From positions 1 through 6,608 of the forward strand of contig JAZOQZ010000159.1 of NCBI GenBank assembly GCA_045656345.1: a stretch of 6,608 nt of DNA, read 5' to 3'. Position 1 is the first letter of the stretch; each line of letters begins with the position of its first letter. This DNA comes from SIG452 sp045656345. GTDB lineage: Bacteria > Bacillota > Clostridia > UMGS1840. Both the position numbers and the translations under genes were made by a program. Positions 1 to 6,178 of the stretch are shown here, piece after piece. The notes under the pieces are model-generated. The model did no database searches. It was not told where the DNA came from and saw nothing but the letters and a program-made list of their open reading frames with translations.

Positions 1-987
1 ATCCCGTTGCTCATAAGAAACACCGTAACTGCCCGTTCCGTTCAGATAGTCGGAAGTATTTAATGCAATAACACGAACTTTTTTATCCGCAAAATCTGTG
101 TATCCGTAAGAGCGTTTTTTATTCAGGCCTGTTTGTTCAAAATTGTTAAACTGACCGATAGCCGTCCATTGCCTTGTATGGTCGTTGGTTTGATCATGAT
201 TGCCAATTAAAAGCATACTGCTGTTATGATAATCGGAAGCTTTCTTGAATGCATCGGTAGTGTAGGCACTGCCTGCATAGGAATCATAAGTATCAAGATT
301 ATTTTTCCAGGTGGTATCCCCTAAATGCACAATGAAATCACAGCCAATTTCGGTACCCACAGAATTCAATGCATATATCCCGTGGTGAAGACTGTCTTTC
401 AATAGTTTCTCCTCGGGAATGTTGATACCCACATGACTATCAGTCATCACGCCGAAGGTTAAAAATTCGTGATCTCCCTTTTCATCATACAACTGAAATA
501 TATTTGCAATTACACGATCCGATTCTTCGTTATAATACTCCGGCACTTCCTGAAATTCCGGCCATTCGTTAGTACCGCCCGGAGTTACTAAAATGGGTTT
601 TAATTCGTTGTTTTTATCAAAAAACAAAACCTTGGTTTTAAACATTTTTGCATCAACTTCGGAAAAGTCAACAAATAACGAAACACGATGCTCAGAAGAG
701 GAATCAAACGGCTTATCGAAAGAAACAGGCTCATATTCCACATTTAATAGTTTATTCGTTCCGAATTCGTAAACAGCTTTATAAGCATCCAGTTCATACG
801 AATCCAAAGATCCTTTTACTCCCTTAAAAATCAGATTGATTTTCATTTCATTGTTTTTCAGGGATTCTACATAATCAATCTGATAAGTAATGGAAGCAGA
901 ATTAGATGTCGCAAAAGCACTAAAGCTTCCAAACATCAATAATCCATATAATATCATAAGCAATAACGAAAGTAGTTTTTTAATCAT
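1..987 (-). CDS. Secreted calcineurin-like metallophosphoesterase (3' end beyond window)
   Basis: Open for 329 codons from ATG at 987 to the window edge, so the C-terminus is missing. An AAAGGA ribosome binding site lies about 11 bases upstream. The N-terminus is a typical Sec signal peptide: Lys3-Lys4, a long Leu/Met/Phe-rich core, then Ala24-Phe25-Ala26 as the probable signal peptidase I site. There is no lipobox Cys, so the product is probably released or wall-associated. Residues about 28-165 form a beta-rich region that I do not recognise. The metallophosphoesterase core then shows the family's metal-ligand motifs in order: Asp183-Ser-His185, Gly-Asp224 and Gly-Asn263-His264-Asp265. Such enzymes use two metal ions to hydrolyse phosphomono- or diesters; the substrate cannot be told from the sequence, and nucleotides, cell-wall or extracellular phosphoesters are all possible. 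It is the last visible gene of the left-hand operon, 24 bases after the DUF896 gene. The family call is firm; the substrate is unknown. Confidence 0.9.
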   Translation of the reverse strand, partial: MIKKLLSLLLMILYGLLMFGSFSAFATSNSASITYQIDYVESLKNNEMKINLIFKGVKGSLDSYELDAYKAVYEFGTNKLLNVEYEPVSFDKPFDSSSEHRVSLFVDFSEVDAKMFKTKVLFFDKNNELKPILVTPGGTNEWPEFQEVPEYYNEESDRVIANIFQLYDEKGDHEFLTFGVMTDSHVGINIPEEKLLKDSLHHGIYALNSVGTEIGCDFIVHLGDTTWKNNLDTYDSYAGSAYTTDAFKKASDYHNSSMLLIGNHDQTNDHTRQWTAIGQFNNFEQTGLNKKRSYGYTDFADKKVRVIALNTSDYLNGTGSYGVSYEQRD

Positions 988-1011
988 ACAAATTAGAATT
1001 CCTTTCAATAA

Positions 1012-1206
1012 TTATTGTTTTTTCCCAATTTTCACCTTATTTCCATGCTCGTCCATAATGTAGGTCTGGTCTAAGGTTTTCTGCAAATTCCCGCGGAATG
1101 CTGCGATATATTCGTCACGAAGTTTTTTCTGTTCGATTTTTTCTTCTTCGGTTAAACCAACTTCACGGGATTTTTTTGCAAGTTCATTAATTCTTTTGAT
1201 ATTCAT
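1012..1206 (-). CDS. DUF896 (YnzC-like, UPF0291) small cytosolic protein
   Basis: A 64-residue protein matching the DUF896 pattern: an N-terminal helix with Ile-x-Arg-Ile-Asn-Glu-Leu-Ala followed by Leu-Thr-Glu-Glu-Glu, then a Gln/Lys-rich second helix with Leu-Arg-x-Glu-Tyr and Phe-Arg, and a short C-terminal tail containing Asp-Glu-His-Gly. The full length is normal for the family. This helical-hairpin family is widespread in Firmicutes and has no established biochemical role; in Bacillus subtilis the relative ynzC sits in the SOS-induced yneA-yneB-ynzC group (known from the family, not seen here). The ATG at 1206 is served by a GGAGAGGAG ribosome binding site that overlaps the last codons and stop of the DUF1653 gene, with a 10-base gap between the two genes. 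This implies co-transcription and probably coupled translation. No LexA box is visible next to it. Confidence 0.9.
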   Translation of the reverse strand: MNIKRINELAKKSREVGLTEEEKIEQKKLRDEYIAAFRGNLQKTLDQTYIMDEHGNKVKIGKKQ

Positions 1207-1216
1207 ACTAAAAAAA

Positions 1217-1426
1217 TTACTCCTCTCCGATATAAGTAAAACGCTTTACTTCCCTGCCCTCATGGATAACAGTTTCATTCCACATTGATAAGGGGCGTAC
1301 CCAAATGCCAAATTCACCGTAGAGAGCATGGTACACGACCATTTCCTCTAAGGTTTCGCTATGTTTCGCAATATAAAGCGCTTCATATTCATTTCCTTTA
1401 AAATGTCTGTATTTTCCAAGTTTCAT
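1217..1426 (-). CDS. DUF1653 domain protein
   Basis: A 69-residue protein that is essentially one DUF1653 domain. The recognisable elements are Gly-Lys-Tyr-Arg-His-Phe-Lys-Gly at residues 4-11, the His-Ser-Glu-Thr-Leu-Glu run near 22-27, Val-Val-Tyr-x-Ala-Leu-Tyr near 30-36, and Trp-Val-Arg-Pro-Leu near 42-46, ending in a Phe-Thr-Tyr-Ile segment. The family is a small beta-rich cytosolic domain with no assigned function, found alone or fused to other domains. There is no signal peptide or membrane segment. Its ATG comes one base after the TAA of the LUD gene, so the two are almost certainly translated from one transcript, with the upstream GGGG serving as a weak ribosome binding site inside the LUD gene's last codons. 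Confidence 0.9.
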   Translation of the reverse strand: MKLGKYRHFKGNEYEALYIAKHSETLEEMVVYHALYGEFGIWVRPLSMWNETVIHEGREVKRFTYIGEE

Positions 1427-1427
1427 T

Positions 1428-2039
1428 TTAATACCCCAATGATTCTTTCACTAAAACAATTTCGTATTTGGCACCGCTTGGTTTTGTCCAGAAAACAGAA
1501 AGAGCTCTGCAAATTCGTTCAGGACTATTGCAATTATAGCATTTATCTGCATTTTTAGCACAAGGTGTGTTACGGTTTAACCGTTTTGCATTTATAGGTG
1601 CTGCAATATTTCTTGCACGGAATAACGCTGCTTCAAAATCAGGAGCAACCTTATTGGAACCAATAACAAAATACACTTTATCCGGTCCATAGGTCGTTGC
1701 AGCCAAACGATTTCCTGTTCCGTCAATATTAATGATATCTCCCTGCTCGGAAATTGCGTTTGCTGAACTGATATAGATTTCTGCCCGACTTGCCATGGTT
1801 CTTGTTTCCATAACCGTCAGATTTTCCGGTTTTTTATCGTGACAATATACGGTGTTGTGGGTAGATAACACTTCTAATAATTCCATTTCACGAAGTGTCA
1901 CAGAACCGCCGAATCCAATGGTTTTTCCGTCAATTTTAGAATTCAAATATTCAGTGGCATCTTCTTTGGTATCAAATACAGAAACCTGATACCCTTTTTC
2001 TTCTAAATTATTTTTTAATTTTGTAAAATCATATGACAT
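1428..2039 (-). CDS. LUD-domain protein (LutC/YkgG-like) with C-terminal Cys cluster
   Basis: A 203-residue protein of the LUD (formerly DUF162) fold. Visible marks are Gly-Phe-Gly-Gly-Ser-Val at 42-47, Glu78-Thr-Arg80, Asp-Gly-Thr-Gly-Asn-Arg at 106-111, and Gly-Pro-Asp-Lys-Val-Tyr at 118-123. The C-terminus carries four cysteines, Cys160, Cys167, Cys170 and Cys177 (CX6CX2CX6C), which could bind an Fe-S cluster or zinc. LutC in the LutABC system supports lactate oxidation, but no lutA or lutB is in this window and this stand-alone Clostridia-type form has no proven substrate. A start five codons upstream (ATG at 2054) is possible, but the GAGGG site at 2048-2052 lies 8 bases before the ATG at 2039, and the upstream ATG would overlap that site, so 2039 is preferred. 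It precedes the DUF1653 gene by one base and follows the 70-residue gene by 17 bases. Confidence 0.9.
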   Translation of the reverse strand: MSYDFTKLKNNLEEKGYQVSVFDTKEDATEYLNSKIDGKTIGFGGSVTLREMELLEVLSTHNTVYCHDKKPENLTVMETRTMASRAEIYISSANAISEQGDIINIDGTGNRLAATTYGPDKVYFVIGSNKVAPDFEAALFRARNIAAPINAKRLNRNTPCAKNADKCYNCNSPERICRALSVFWTKPSGAKYEIVLVKESLGY

Positions 2040-2047
2040 AATACATT

Positions 2048-2052
2048 CCCTC
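2048..2052 (-). promoter_or_regulatory. Ribosome binding site fixing the LUD gene start
   Basis: GAGGG on the minus strand ends 8 bases before the ATG at 2039. It lies just inside the five-codon extension that would be read from the alternative ATG at 2054, and nothing similar precedes that upstream ATG closely, so it supports the shorter protein. Confidence 0.7.
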
Positions 2053-2056
2053 ATAA

Positions 2057-2269
2057 TTAGCTAAACACATTTTTTGTTAAATAACAAGCATATTCATAAT
2101 CTTTTTTATGAACACAAATTTTATATTCTGGTTGTGAAGAACCATATAATCCCAAAATAGGATTTATGCTGTAATAGACCTTGTTTGCTGCGTGAATATC
2201 TCTTATTTTCGATTGAATCGTTGAATCATAAGTAATTATCAACTGTTTTCTGTTAAATATTGTTATCAT
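2057..2269 (-). CDS. Small uncharacterised protein, possibly DUF2007-like
   Basis: A 70-residue cytosolic protein with a good AAAGGA ribosome binding site 9 bases before its ATG. It begins with a short hydrophobic strand (Ile-Thr-Ile-Phe), then a helix-like segment containing Ile-Arg-Asp-Ile-His-Ala-Ala-Asn near 22-29, a Tyr/Gly-rich loop, and a C-terminal stretch Tyr-Lys-Ile-Cys-Val-His-Lys-Lys-Asp-Tyr near 49-58. This order of strand, helix with 'resolve and bridge' spacing, strand and final helix resembles DUF2007-type small ferredoxin-like-fold proteins, sometimes called putative signal transducers. That is my inference from the shape of the sequence, not a confirmed match. It sits between gtrA and the LUD gene, on the same strand with short gaps, so it is probably part of the same operon. 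Its function is unknown. Confidence 0.7.
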   Translation of the reverse strand: MITIFNRKQLIITYDSTIQSKIRDIHAANKVYYSINPILGLYGSSQPEYKICVHKKDYEYACYLTKNVFS

Positions 2270-2323
2270 GAAGTTTTTCCTTTCGTCACTTTCGACAAAG
2301 TTCGTGTCAAGTCGGAGAAAAAA
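2270..2323 (-). promoter_or_regulatory. Gap upstream of the 70-residue gene with a lone TTGACA
   Basis: This 54-base gap is the largest within the left-hand operon. It holds a perfect -35 hexamer TTGACA (2305-2310, minus strand) but the hexamer 17 bases on is GACGAA, a poor -10. Three TTCG tetramers on the plus strand start at 2282, 2291 and 2301, close to one helical turn apart. It may be a weak, activator-dependent internal promoter, or nothing. Confidence 0.2.
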
Positions 2324-2722
2324 CTAAACTCTTGTATTTTCAAGATTTTTATAAATCAGAAACTTTGAATACAAAAACTCCAAAACAAAATTGGAAATCA
2401 TGGTAACTGCAAGAACGATATATTCGTTGATGCCGGAGGATTCAGCCAAGTGGCCAAGCCAGGTGGAAAGCGGTGTGAATACTAGATAAAATGCAAAAAG
2501 CTTTGCCATAGCGATGGGGATATTGGCATTGGATTTGAATGTGTATTTTCTGTTAAAAGTGAAATTCCAGATAATCGATAATATCAGTGCTATCAGATAT
2601 GATGGCCAGTAAATCAGATGAAATGCTTCCAAAAGTATGGTGAAAGCCACTACCTGAATAATTCCTGCCGATATGGAAAAAAGAGTAAATTTTACCATTT
2701 GAAACAGTTGTTCTTTTTTCAT
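2324..2722 (-). CDS. GtrA-like membrane protein
   Basis: A 132-residue integral membrane protein of the GtrA family, at the family's usual size. Four membrane segments are apparent at about 10-32, 38-56, 68-90 and 99-121. The signature between segments 2 and 3 is present: Trp52-Asn-Phe54 followed by Asn57-Arg58-Lys-Tyr-Thr-Phe62. GtrA-type proteins are thought to move or help flip polyprenyl-linked sugars across the cytoplasmic membrane for decoration of surface polymers; this is known for some relatives only. No glycosyltransferase partner is seen nearby, so its substrate is open. The ATG at 2722 has an AAGGGA ribosome binding site 7-8 bases upstream and a good promoter at 2770-2798, making it the first gene of the left-hand operon. 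Confidence 0.92.
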   Translation of the reverse strand: MKKEQLFQMVKFTLFSISAGIIQVVAFTILLEAFHLIYWPSYLIALILSIIWNFTFNRKYTFKSNANIPIAMAKLFAFYLVFTPLSTWLGHLAESSGINEYIVLAVTMISNFVLEFLYSKFLIYKNLENTRV

Positions 2723-2748
2723 TGTACTTCCCTTTCTGATAATTTTAA

Positions 2749-2779
2749 TTGATACAAATCATTAATTGTATTATACAAT
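2749..2779 (+). promoter_or_regulatory. Weak divergent promoter candidate for the 59-codon gene
   Basis: On the plus strand TTGATA (2749-2754) resembles a -35 box. It is followed 17 bases later by TATACA (2772-2777) or 19 bases later by TACAAT (2774-2779) as a -10. Neither pairing is ideal. If used, the leader to the ATG at 2871 would be about 85 bases. It overlaps the -10 of the gtrA promoter on the other strand, so the two could compete. Confidence 0.35.
2752..2779. repeat. Operator-like cluster of ATACAA/TTGTAT half-sites
   Basis: Three copies of the hexamer occur: ATACAA at 2752-2757, TTGTAT at 2766-2771 and ATACAA at 2773-2778. The last two form a 15-base inverted repeat with 7-base arms at 2765-2779, symmetric except for its central base and centred on the gtrA -10 box. 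The first and third copies are direct repeats whose starts are 21 bases apart, two helical turns. The placement suits a repressor binding site, but AT-rich promoter DNA produces such symmetry by chance, and no regulator gene is in the window. Confidence 0.4.
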
Positions 2780-2798
2780 ATTAGTGTGAAAAAAGCAA
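2770..2798 (-). promoter_or_regulatory. Sigma-A-type promoter of the gtrA operon
   Basis: The minus strand carries TTGCTT (2793-2798), a 17-base spacer and a perfect TATAAT (2770-2775). Transcription should start about 7 bases beyond the -10, near 2763, giving a leader of about 40 bases before the gtrA ATG at 2722. This is the best promoter in the window. Confidence 0.8.
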
Positions 2799-2836
2799 GG
2801 TTTTCCAATAAACAAATATCATAAAAGAATCAATTG

Positions 2837-2846
2837 TTGTGCACAA
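2837..2846. repeat. 10-base perfect palindrome TTGTGCACAA
   Basis: TTGTGCACAA is its own reverse complement and sits 24 bases before the ATG of the small plus-strand gene, in its presumed leader and upstream of the gtrA -35 box. It may be a protein binding site or chance. The arms are too short for a stable RNA hairpin. Confidence 0.3.
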
Positions 2847-2870
2847 TAAAAAGAAAAAGGAATTTTAAAA

Positions 2871-3050
2871 ATGGGAAAAAAGAACAAACAAAAAGCATCT
2901 TTTGATTTCGATTTGATGGATGCATCCTCTTCTACCGAATGTACGGGAATTTCCCCAAGACCGCCTTTAAATGACAGCGAATACGAATCATATCAGGAGG
3001 TATTCAATTTTGGACCTCCGAAAGTGAGAAATAAAAAAGATAAAAAGTAA
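2871..3050 (+). CDS. Small uncharacterised 59-residue protein
   Basis: An open frame of 59 codons, the only plus-strand gene I support. It begins ATG-GGA-AAA-AAG with an AAAAAGGA ribosome binding site about 9 bases upstream and ends in TAA at 3048-3050, directly abutting a strong terminator. The protein is Lys-rich at both ends (Gly-Lys-Lys-Asn-Lys at 2-6; Asn-Lys-Lys-Asp-Lys-Lys at 54-59). The middle has an acidic/hydrophobic Phe-Asp-Phe-Asp-Leu-Met stretch (11-16), a Ser-rich stretch leading into Glu-Cys-Thr-Gly-Ile (23-27), Pro-Arg-Pro-Pro (29-32), and a Tyr/Glu segment ending Phe-Gly-Pro-Pro (47-50). There is no membrane segment or signal peptide and no domain I recognise; it may be largely unstructured. 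Its own ribosome binding site, terminator and orderly codons argue that it is real. The function is unknown. Confidence 0.72.
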   Translation: MGKKNKQKASFDFDLMDASSSTECTGISPRPPLNDSEYESYQEVFNFGPPKVRNKKDKK

Positions 3051-3079
3051 AAAAGTGCAACCATCAGGTTGCACTTTTT
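3050..3079. terminator. Bidirectional rho-independent terminator
   Basis: The 13-base arms at 3050-3062 and 3067-3079 pair perfectly (core GTGCAACC / GGTTGCAC) around the 4-base loop ATCA. On the plus strand it is followed by a run of six T ending at 3080, and on the minus strand the core is followed by TTTTTTACTTTTT. It therefore serves the small plus-strand gene, whose stop codon it touches, and metG, whose stop is at 3098-3100. Confidence 0.93.
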
Positions 3080-3097
3080 TATAGAAAAAAAGAAAAA

Positions 3098-5008
3098 TTA
3101 ATAAATTTTAGAACCGTCTTTAATTTCTTCAAAGGGTTTTAATAATTGCAGAATATCTCCGTCTTCTGCACAGAGAATCATACCTTCAGATAAGATTCCT
3201 TTTAATTTTACGGGTTTTAAGTTGTAAACCATCACAACCTGTTTACCGATTAAATCTTCAGGTTTGTAGTGCTTTTTGATACCGGAAACCACAGTTCTTA
3301 TCTGAGAACCAACTTTTAATTTGAAAAGAAGAAGTTTATCAGATTTTTTCACTTCTTCACATTCCAGTACGGTTGCGATTCTTAAATCCAATTTTGTGAA
3401 ATCATCAAATTCAATTTCTGGAGCCATCGGAATGGTATCGTCAGGGATATTTGCTGCAATTTCATCTTCGATTTCTTTTAATTTCTTTTCTTCATCGATT
3501 CTCATAAAGATGGGAGTGGGATTTTCTAAAGTGATTTCAGAAATGGTTTTTCCAAATTCCACGGATTCATCTGTGCAAGCAATCTGACGCTGAATTTCTT
3601 TTGCGGTATCGGGCATAAAGGGAGTTAAAATTACCGAGATAATACGGATGCTTTCCAGCAGGTTATACAGTACGGTTTTTAAACGTTCTTTGCCTTCATC
3701 ATCTTTTGCCAATACCCAGGGAGTGGTTTCATCAATATATTTATTACATCTGCGGATGAGTTCAAAAATAGCATCCAAAGCGTCTGCGGTTTTATATTCA
3801 TCCATTTTTTTGCGGTACGCGGTGATGGTGTTCTCAATGCAGGATTTTAAGTCTTTATCCAGTTCGGTTTCTTCGCCGGGAGTGGGTATAGCACCAAAAT
3901 ATTTGTTTACCATCGCAATACTGCGGTTTACTAAATTTCCTAACGTATTCGCTAAGTCGGAATTGAATTTCGTGATAATATTTTCATAAGTAATGGTACC
4001 GTCATTTCCGTAAGGCATTTCAGATAACAGATAATATCTCATGCCATCTACGGTGAAATGACGAACCAAATCGTCTGCATACATTACGTTGCCTTTGGAT
4101 TTTGACATCTTGTCATTACCGGATAACAACCAGGGATGACCGAAAATCTGTTTCGGTAACGGCTGACCTAATGCCATTAACATAATAGGCCAGTAAATTG
4201 TATGGAAACGAAGGATATCTTTACCGATCACATGAACATCGCAAGGCCAGTATTTTTTGTATAAGGTGTCATCTTCCTGACCGTAACCCATTGCGGTGAT
4301 ATAGTTAGTTAACGCATCTATCCACACATAGATTACGTGATTAGGATCAAACTCAACGGGAATACCCCATTTGAAAGATGTTCTGGACACACACAAATCC
4401 TGCAGACCGGGTTTTAAGAAATTGTTCACCATTTCTTTTTTACGGGATTCAGGCTGAATAAAATCAGGGTGGGTTTCAATATATTCCATCAATTTATCCT
4501 GATATTTAGACATTTTGAAGAAATATGCTTCTTCTTTGGTGGGTTTTACTTCCCTGCCGCAATCGGGACATTTGCCATCTACCAGCTGACTTTCTGTGAA
4601 GAAAGATTCGCAAGGTACGCAGTATAAACCTTCATATTCTCCTTTGTAAATATCGCCCTGGTCATACAACTGTTTGAAAATTTTCTGCACGGTTTTTTCG
4701 TGGAAATCATCGGTAGTACGAATGAATTTATTATAGCTTGCATTCATTAAATTCCAGATTTCTTTGATTTCACCTGCCACATTATCCACATATTCTTTCG
4801 GAGTGATACCTGCATCTTTGGCACAGTCTTCGATTTTCTGACCATGTTCGTCAGTACCTGTCAAAAAGAATACATCATAGCCCATCTGACGTTTATAACG
4901 TGCAATAGCATCAGTTAAAACGATTTCATAAGTATTGCCGATGTGAGGCTTTCTGGATGTATATGCAATGGCTGTTGTTACATAAAATTTTTCTTTGTTC
5001 TGATTCAT
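3098..5008 (-). CDS. metG: Methionyl-tRNA synthetase
   Basis: A complete 636-residue class I synthetase that charges tRNA-Met with methionine in the cytoplasm. The Rossmann catalytic core has the HIGH-type motif as His22-Ile-Gly-Asn25, Gly-Thr-Asp-Glu-His-Gly at 51-56, and the KMSKS loop at Lys300-Met-Ser-Lys-Ser304. The connecting insert has one zinc knuckle pair, Cys130-x2-Cys133 and Cys147-x2-Cys150. The alpha-helical anticodon-binding region includes Leu-Gly-Asn-Leu-Val-Asn-Arg at 356-362 and Trp431, in the position of the family's anticodon-reading Trp. Residues about 535-636 form a Trbp111-like OB-fold tRNA-binding and dimerisation domain (Asp-Leu-Arg-Ile-Ala at 541-545). The length is normal for the Firmicutes form. 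An AGAGGAG ribosome binding site at 5015-5021 ends 6 bases before the ATG. It lies 15 bases after the amidohydrolase gene, probably in one operon, and ends at the terminator at 3050-3079. No T-box leader lies directly before it. Confidence 0.98.
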   Translation of the reverse strand: MNQNKEKFYVTTAIAYTSRKPHIGNTYEIVLTDAIARYKRQMGYDVFFLTGTDEHGQKIEDCAKDAGITPKEYVDNVAGEIKEIWNLMNASYNKFIRTTDDFHEKTVQKIFKQLYDQGDIYKGEYEGLYCVPCESFFTESQLVDGKCPDCGREVKPTKEEAYFFKMSKYQDKLMEYIETHPDFIQPESRKKEMVNNFLKPGLQDLCVSRTSFKWGIPVEFDPNHVIYVWIDALTNYITAMGYGQEDDTLYKKYWPCDVHVIGKDILRFHTIYWPIMLMALGQPLPKQIFGHPWLLSGNDKMSKSKGNVMYADDLVRHFTVDGMRYYLLSEMPYGNDGTITYENIITKFNSDLANTLGNLVNRSIAMVNKYFGAIPTPGEETELDKDLKSCIENTITAYRKKMDEYKTADALDAIFELIRRCNKYIDETTPWVLAKDDEGKERLKTVLYNLLESIRIISVILTPFMPDTAKEIQRQIACTDESVEFGKTISEITLENPTPIFMRIDEEKKLKEIEDEIAANIPDDTIPMAPEIEFDDFTKLDLRIATVLECEEVKKSDKLLLFKLKVGSQIRTVVSGIKKHYKPEDLIGKQVVMVYNLKPVKLKGILSEGMILCAEDGDILQLLKPFEEIKDGSKIY

Positions 5009-5023
5009 TTTTTTCTCCTCTTT

Positions 5024-6178
5024 CTATTGAGATATCTTTGTACCATTGATAAAAACAGCTTCTGCTTTTGCCATTAAATCTAGTGGAAATTTATCAAACA
5101 CCACAATATCGGCATCTTTGCCAACTTTCAAAGAACCGATTTTTCCTTCTAATCCTAAAGCTTTTGCAGGATTTATGGTGAGTGCTTTTAGTGCATCCTC
5201 TTCACTCATCCCATGTTTGACAGCCAACGCAGCACACAACGGTAAATAATTAATAGGGATTACAGGATGATCTGTAATGATTGAAACCAAAGTCCCCTGC
5301 TCTGCCAAAATATGATAAGTATCAAAGGTCATATTGCGAAGCTCTGGTTTGGAGCGATCTGATAAAGTGGGACCAAGCTGACAAGATATATCTTTTAATT
5401 TTTCTTTAATCAAATGACCTTCAGTTGCGTGTTCAACGGTCATTTTAAGACCAAATTCATTAGCAATGCGAAGTGCGGTTGCAATATCGTCTGCCCGATG
5501 AGCGTGTGCTTTTACCGGTAATTCTCCTGATAATACGGGGAGTAAACTTTCCAGTTTTGCATCGTAATCAGGCTTATCGTAATCATCAGGATTTTCGTTT
5601 GCTAATTTGATGTTCTCGGCATATTCCTGTGCTTTTTTTAAGGTTTCGCGAATCAATGCCGCAGTTGCCATACGGGTAATTGGTTGCTGGTTTTTCCCGT
5701 GATATACTGTTTTGGGATTTTCTCCGAAGGAAAATTTCATTGCAATCGGAGCTTTTACAATCATATCGTCGATAACAGTTCCGTGGGTTTTCAATGCACA
5801 GAACTGTCCGCTGATAGGATTAGCGCTACCGGGCCCACTGGCCACGGTTGTAATACCCGCAAGCTTTGCTTCTGTGAAATAACGGTCGTTGGGATTGATT
5901 GCATCGATTGCTCTAAGATGCGGAGTAATCGGGTCTGATTCTTCGTTGCCGTCATCTCCTTCAAAGCCCATAGAATCTTCAAACATTCCAAGGTGGGTAT
6001 GAGCATCAATCAGTCCCGGGAATACATAACACCCTTCTGCATCATATACTTCTTCGCAGGATGCTTTGTAATCGTTCATAGAACCGATTTCTGATATGGT
6101 ATTTTGGAACCGGATAAAACCGTTTTCAATCGGTGTGTCTGATTCCATTGTATAAATTTTTGCATTGATGATAATCAT
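5024..6178 (-). CDS. Metal-dependent amidohydrolase (imidazolonepropionase-like)
   Basis: A complete 384-residue member of the amidohydrolase superfamily. The N- and C-terminal beta-sandwich parts are visible: residues 1-50, then Gly-Lys-Asp-Ala-Asp-Ile-Val-Val-Phe-Asp at 353-362. Metal-binding residues of the TIM barrel appear in order: Asp58-Ala-His60-Thr-His62 after strand 1, His225 and His227 at strand 5, Val-Glu-His250 at strand 6, and Asp303 in Thr-Asp-His at strand 8. Lys148 lies in a conserved-looking Met-Lys-Phe-Ser-Phe-Gly-Glu-Asn segment and could be a further ligand, but I cannot prove it. These enzymes hydrolyse C-N bonds of cyclic or linear amides; the substrate is unknown, although the family groups near imidazolonepropionase. 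There is no histidine-degradation gene nearby. Its ATG overlaps the stop of the oxidoreductase gene (ATGA at 6175-6178), indicating coupled translation, with AAAGG 7 bases upstream. Confidence 0.93.
   Translation of the reverse strand: MIIINAKIYTMESDTPIENGFIRFQNTISEIGSMNDYKASCEEVYDAEGCYVFPGLIDAHTHLGMFEDSMGFEGDDGNEESDPITPHLRAIDAINPNDRYFTEAKLAGITTVASGPGSANPISGQFCALKTHGTVIDDMIVKAPIAMKFSFGENPKTVYHGKNQQPITRMATAALIRETLKKAQEYAENIKLANENPDDYDKPDYDAKLESLLPVLSGELPVKAHAHRADDIATALRIANEFGLKMTVEHATEGHLIKEKLKDISCQLGPTLSDRSKPELRNMTFDTYHILAEQGTLVSIITDHPVIPINYLPLCAALAVKHGMSEEDALKALTINPAKALGLEGKIGSLKVGKDADIVVFDKFPLDLMAKAEAVFINGTKISQ

Noticed and set aside
1361..1558. Plus-strand open frame across the LUD/DUF1653 junction
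   Set aside because: It overlaps two well-supported minus-strand genes in full and has no convincing family features.
2294..2310. Possible LexA (SOS) box, suggested by the DUF896 gene downstream
   Set aside because: Only the CGAAC half is present; the expected GTTCG partner after four bases is absent.
3321..3989. Open frames on the plus strand inside metG (3321-3587 and 3648-3989)
   Set aside because: They are antisense to a clearly identified synthetase gene, have Ser-rich translations typical of reverse-frame reading of Lys/Glu/Asp codons, and match no family.
5009..5023. T-box riboswitch before metG
   Set aside because: Only 15 bases separate metG from the amidohydrolase gene, too short for a T-box leader; any such element would have to be upstream of the operon outside the window.
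5046..6009. Open frames antisense to or out of frame within the amidohydrolase gene (5046-5249, 5684-5938, 5791-6009)
   Set aside because: The amidohydrolase frame has all its metal-ligand motifs across this span; the others have no recognisable protein features.
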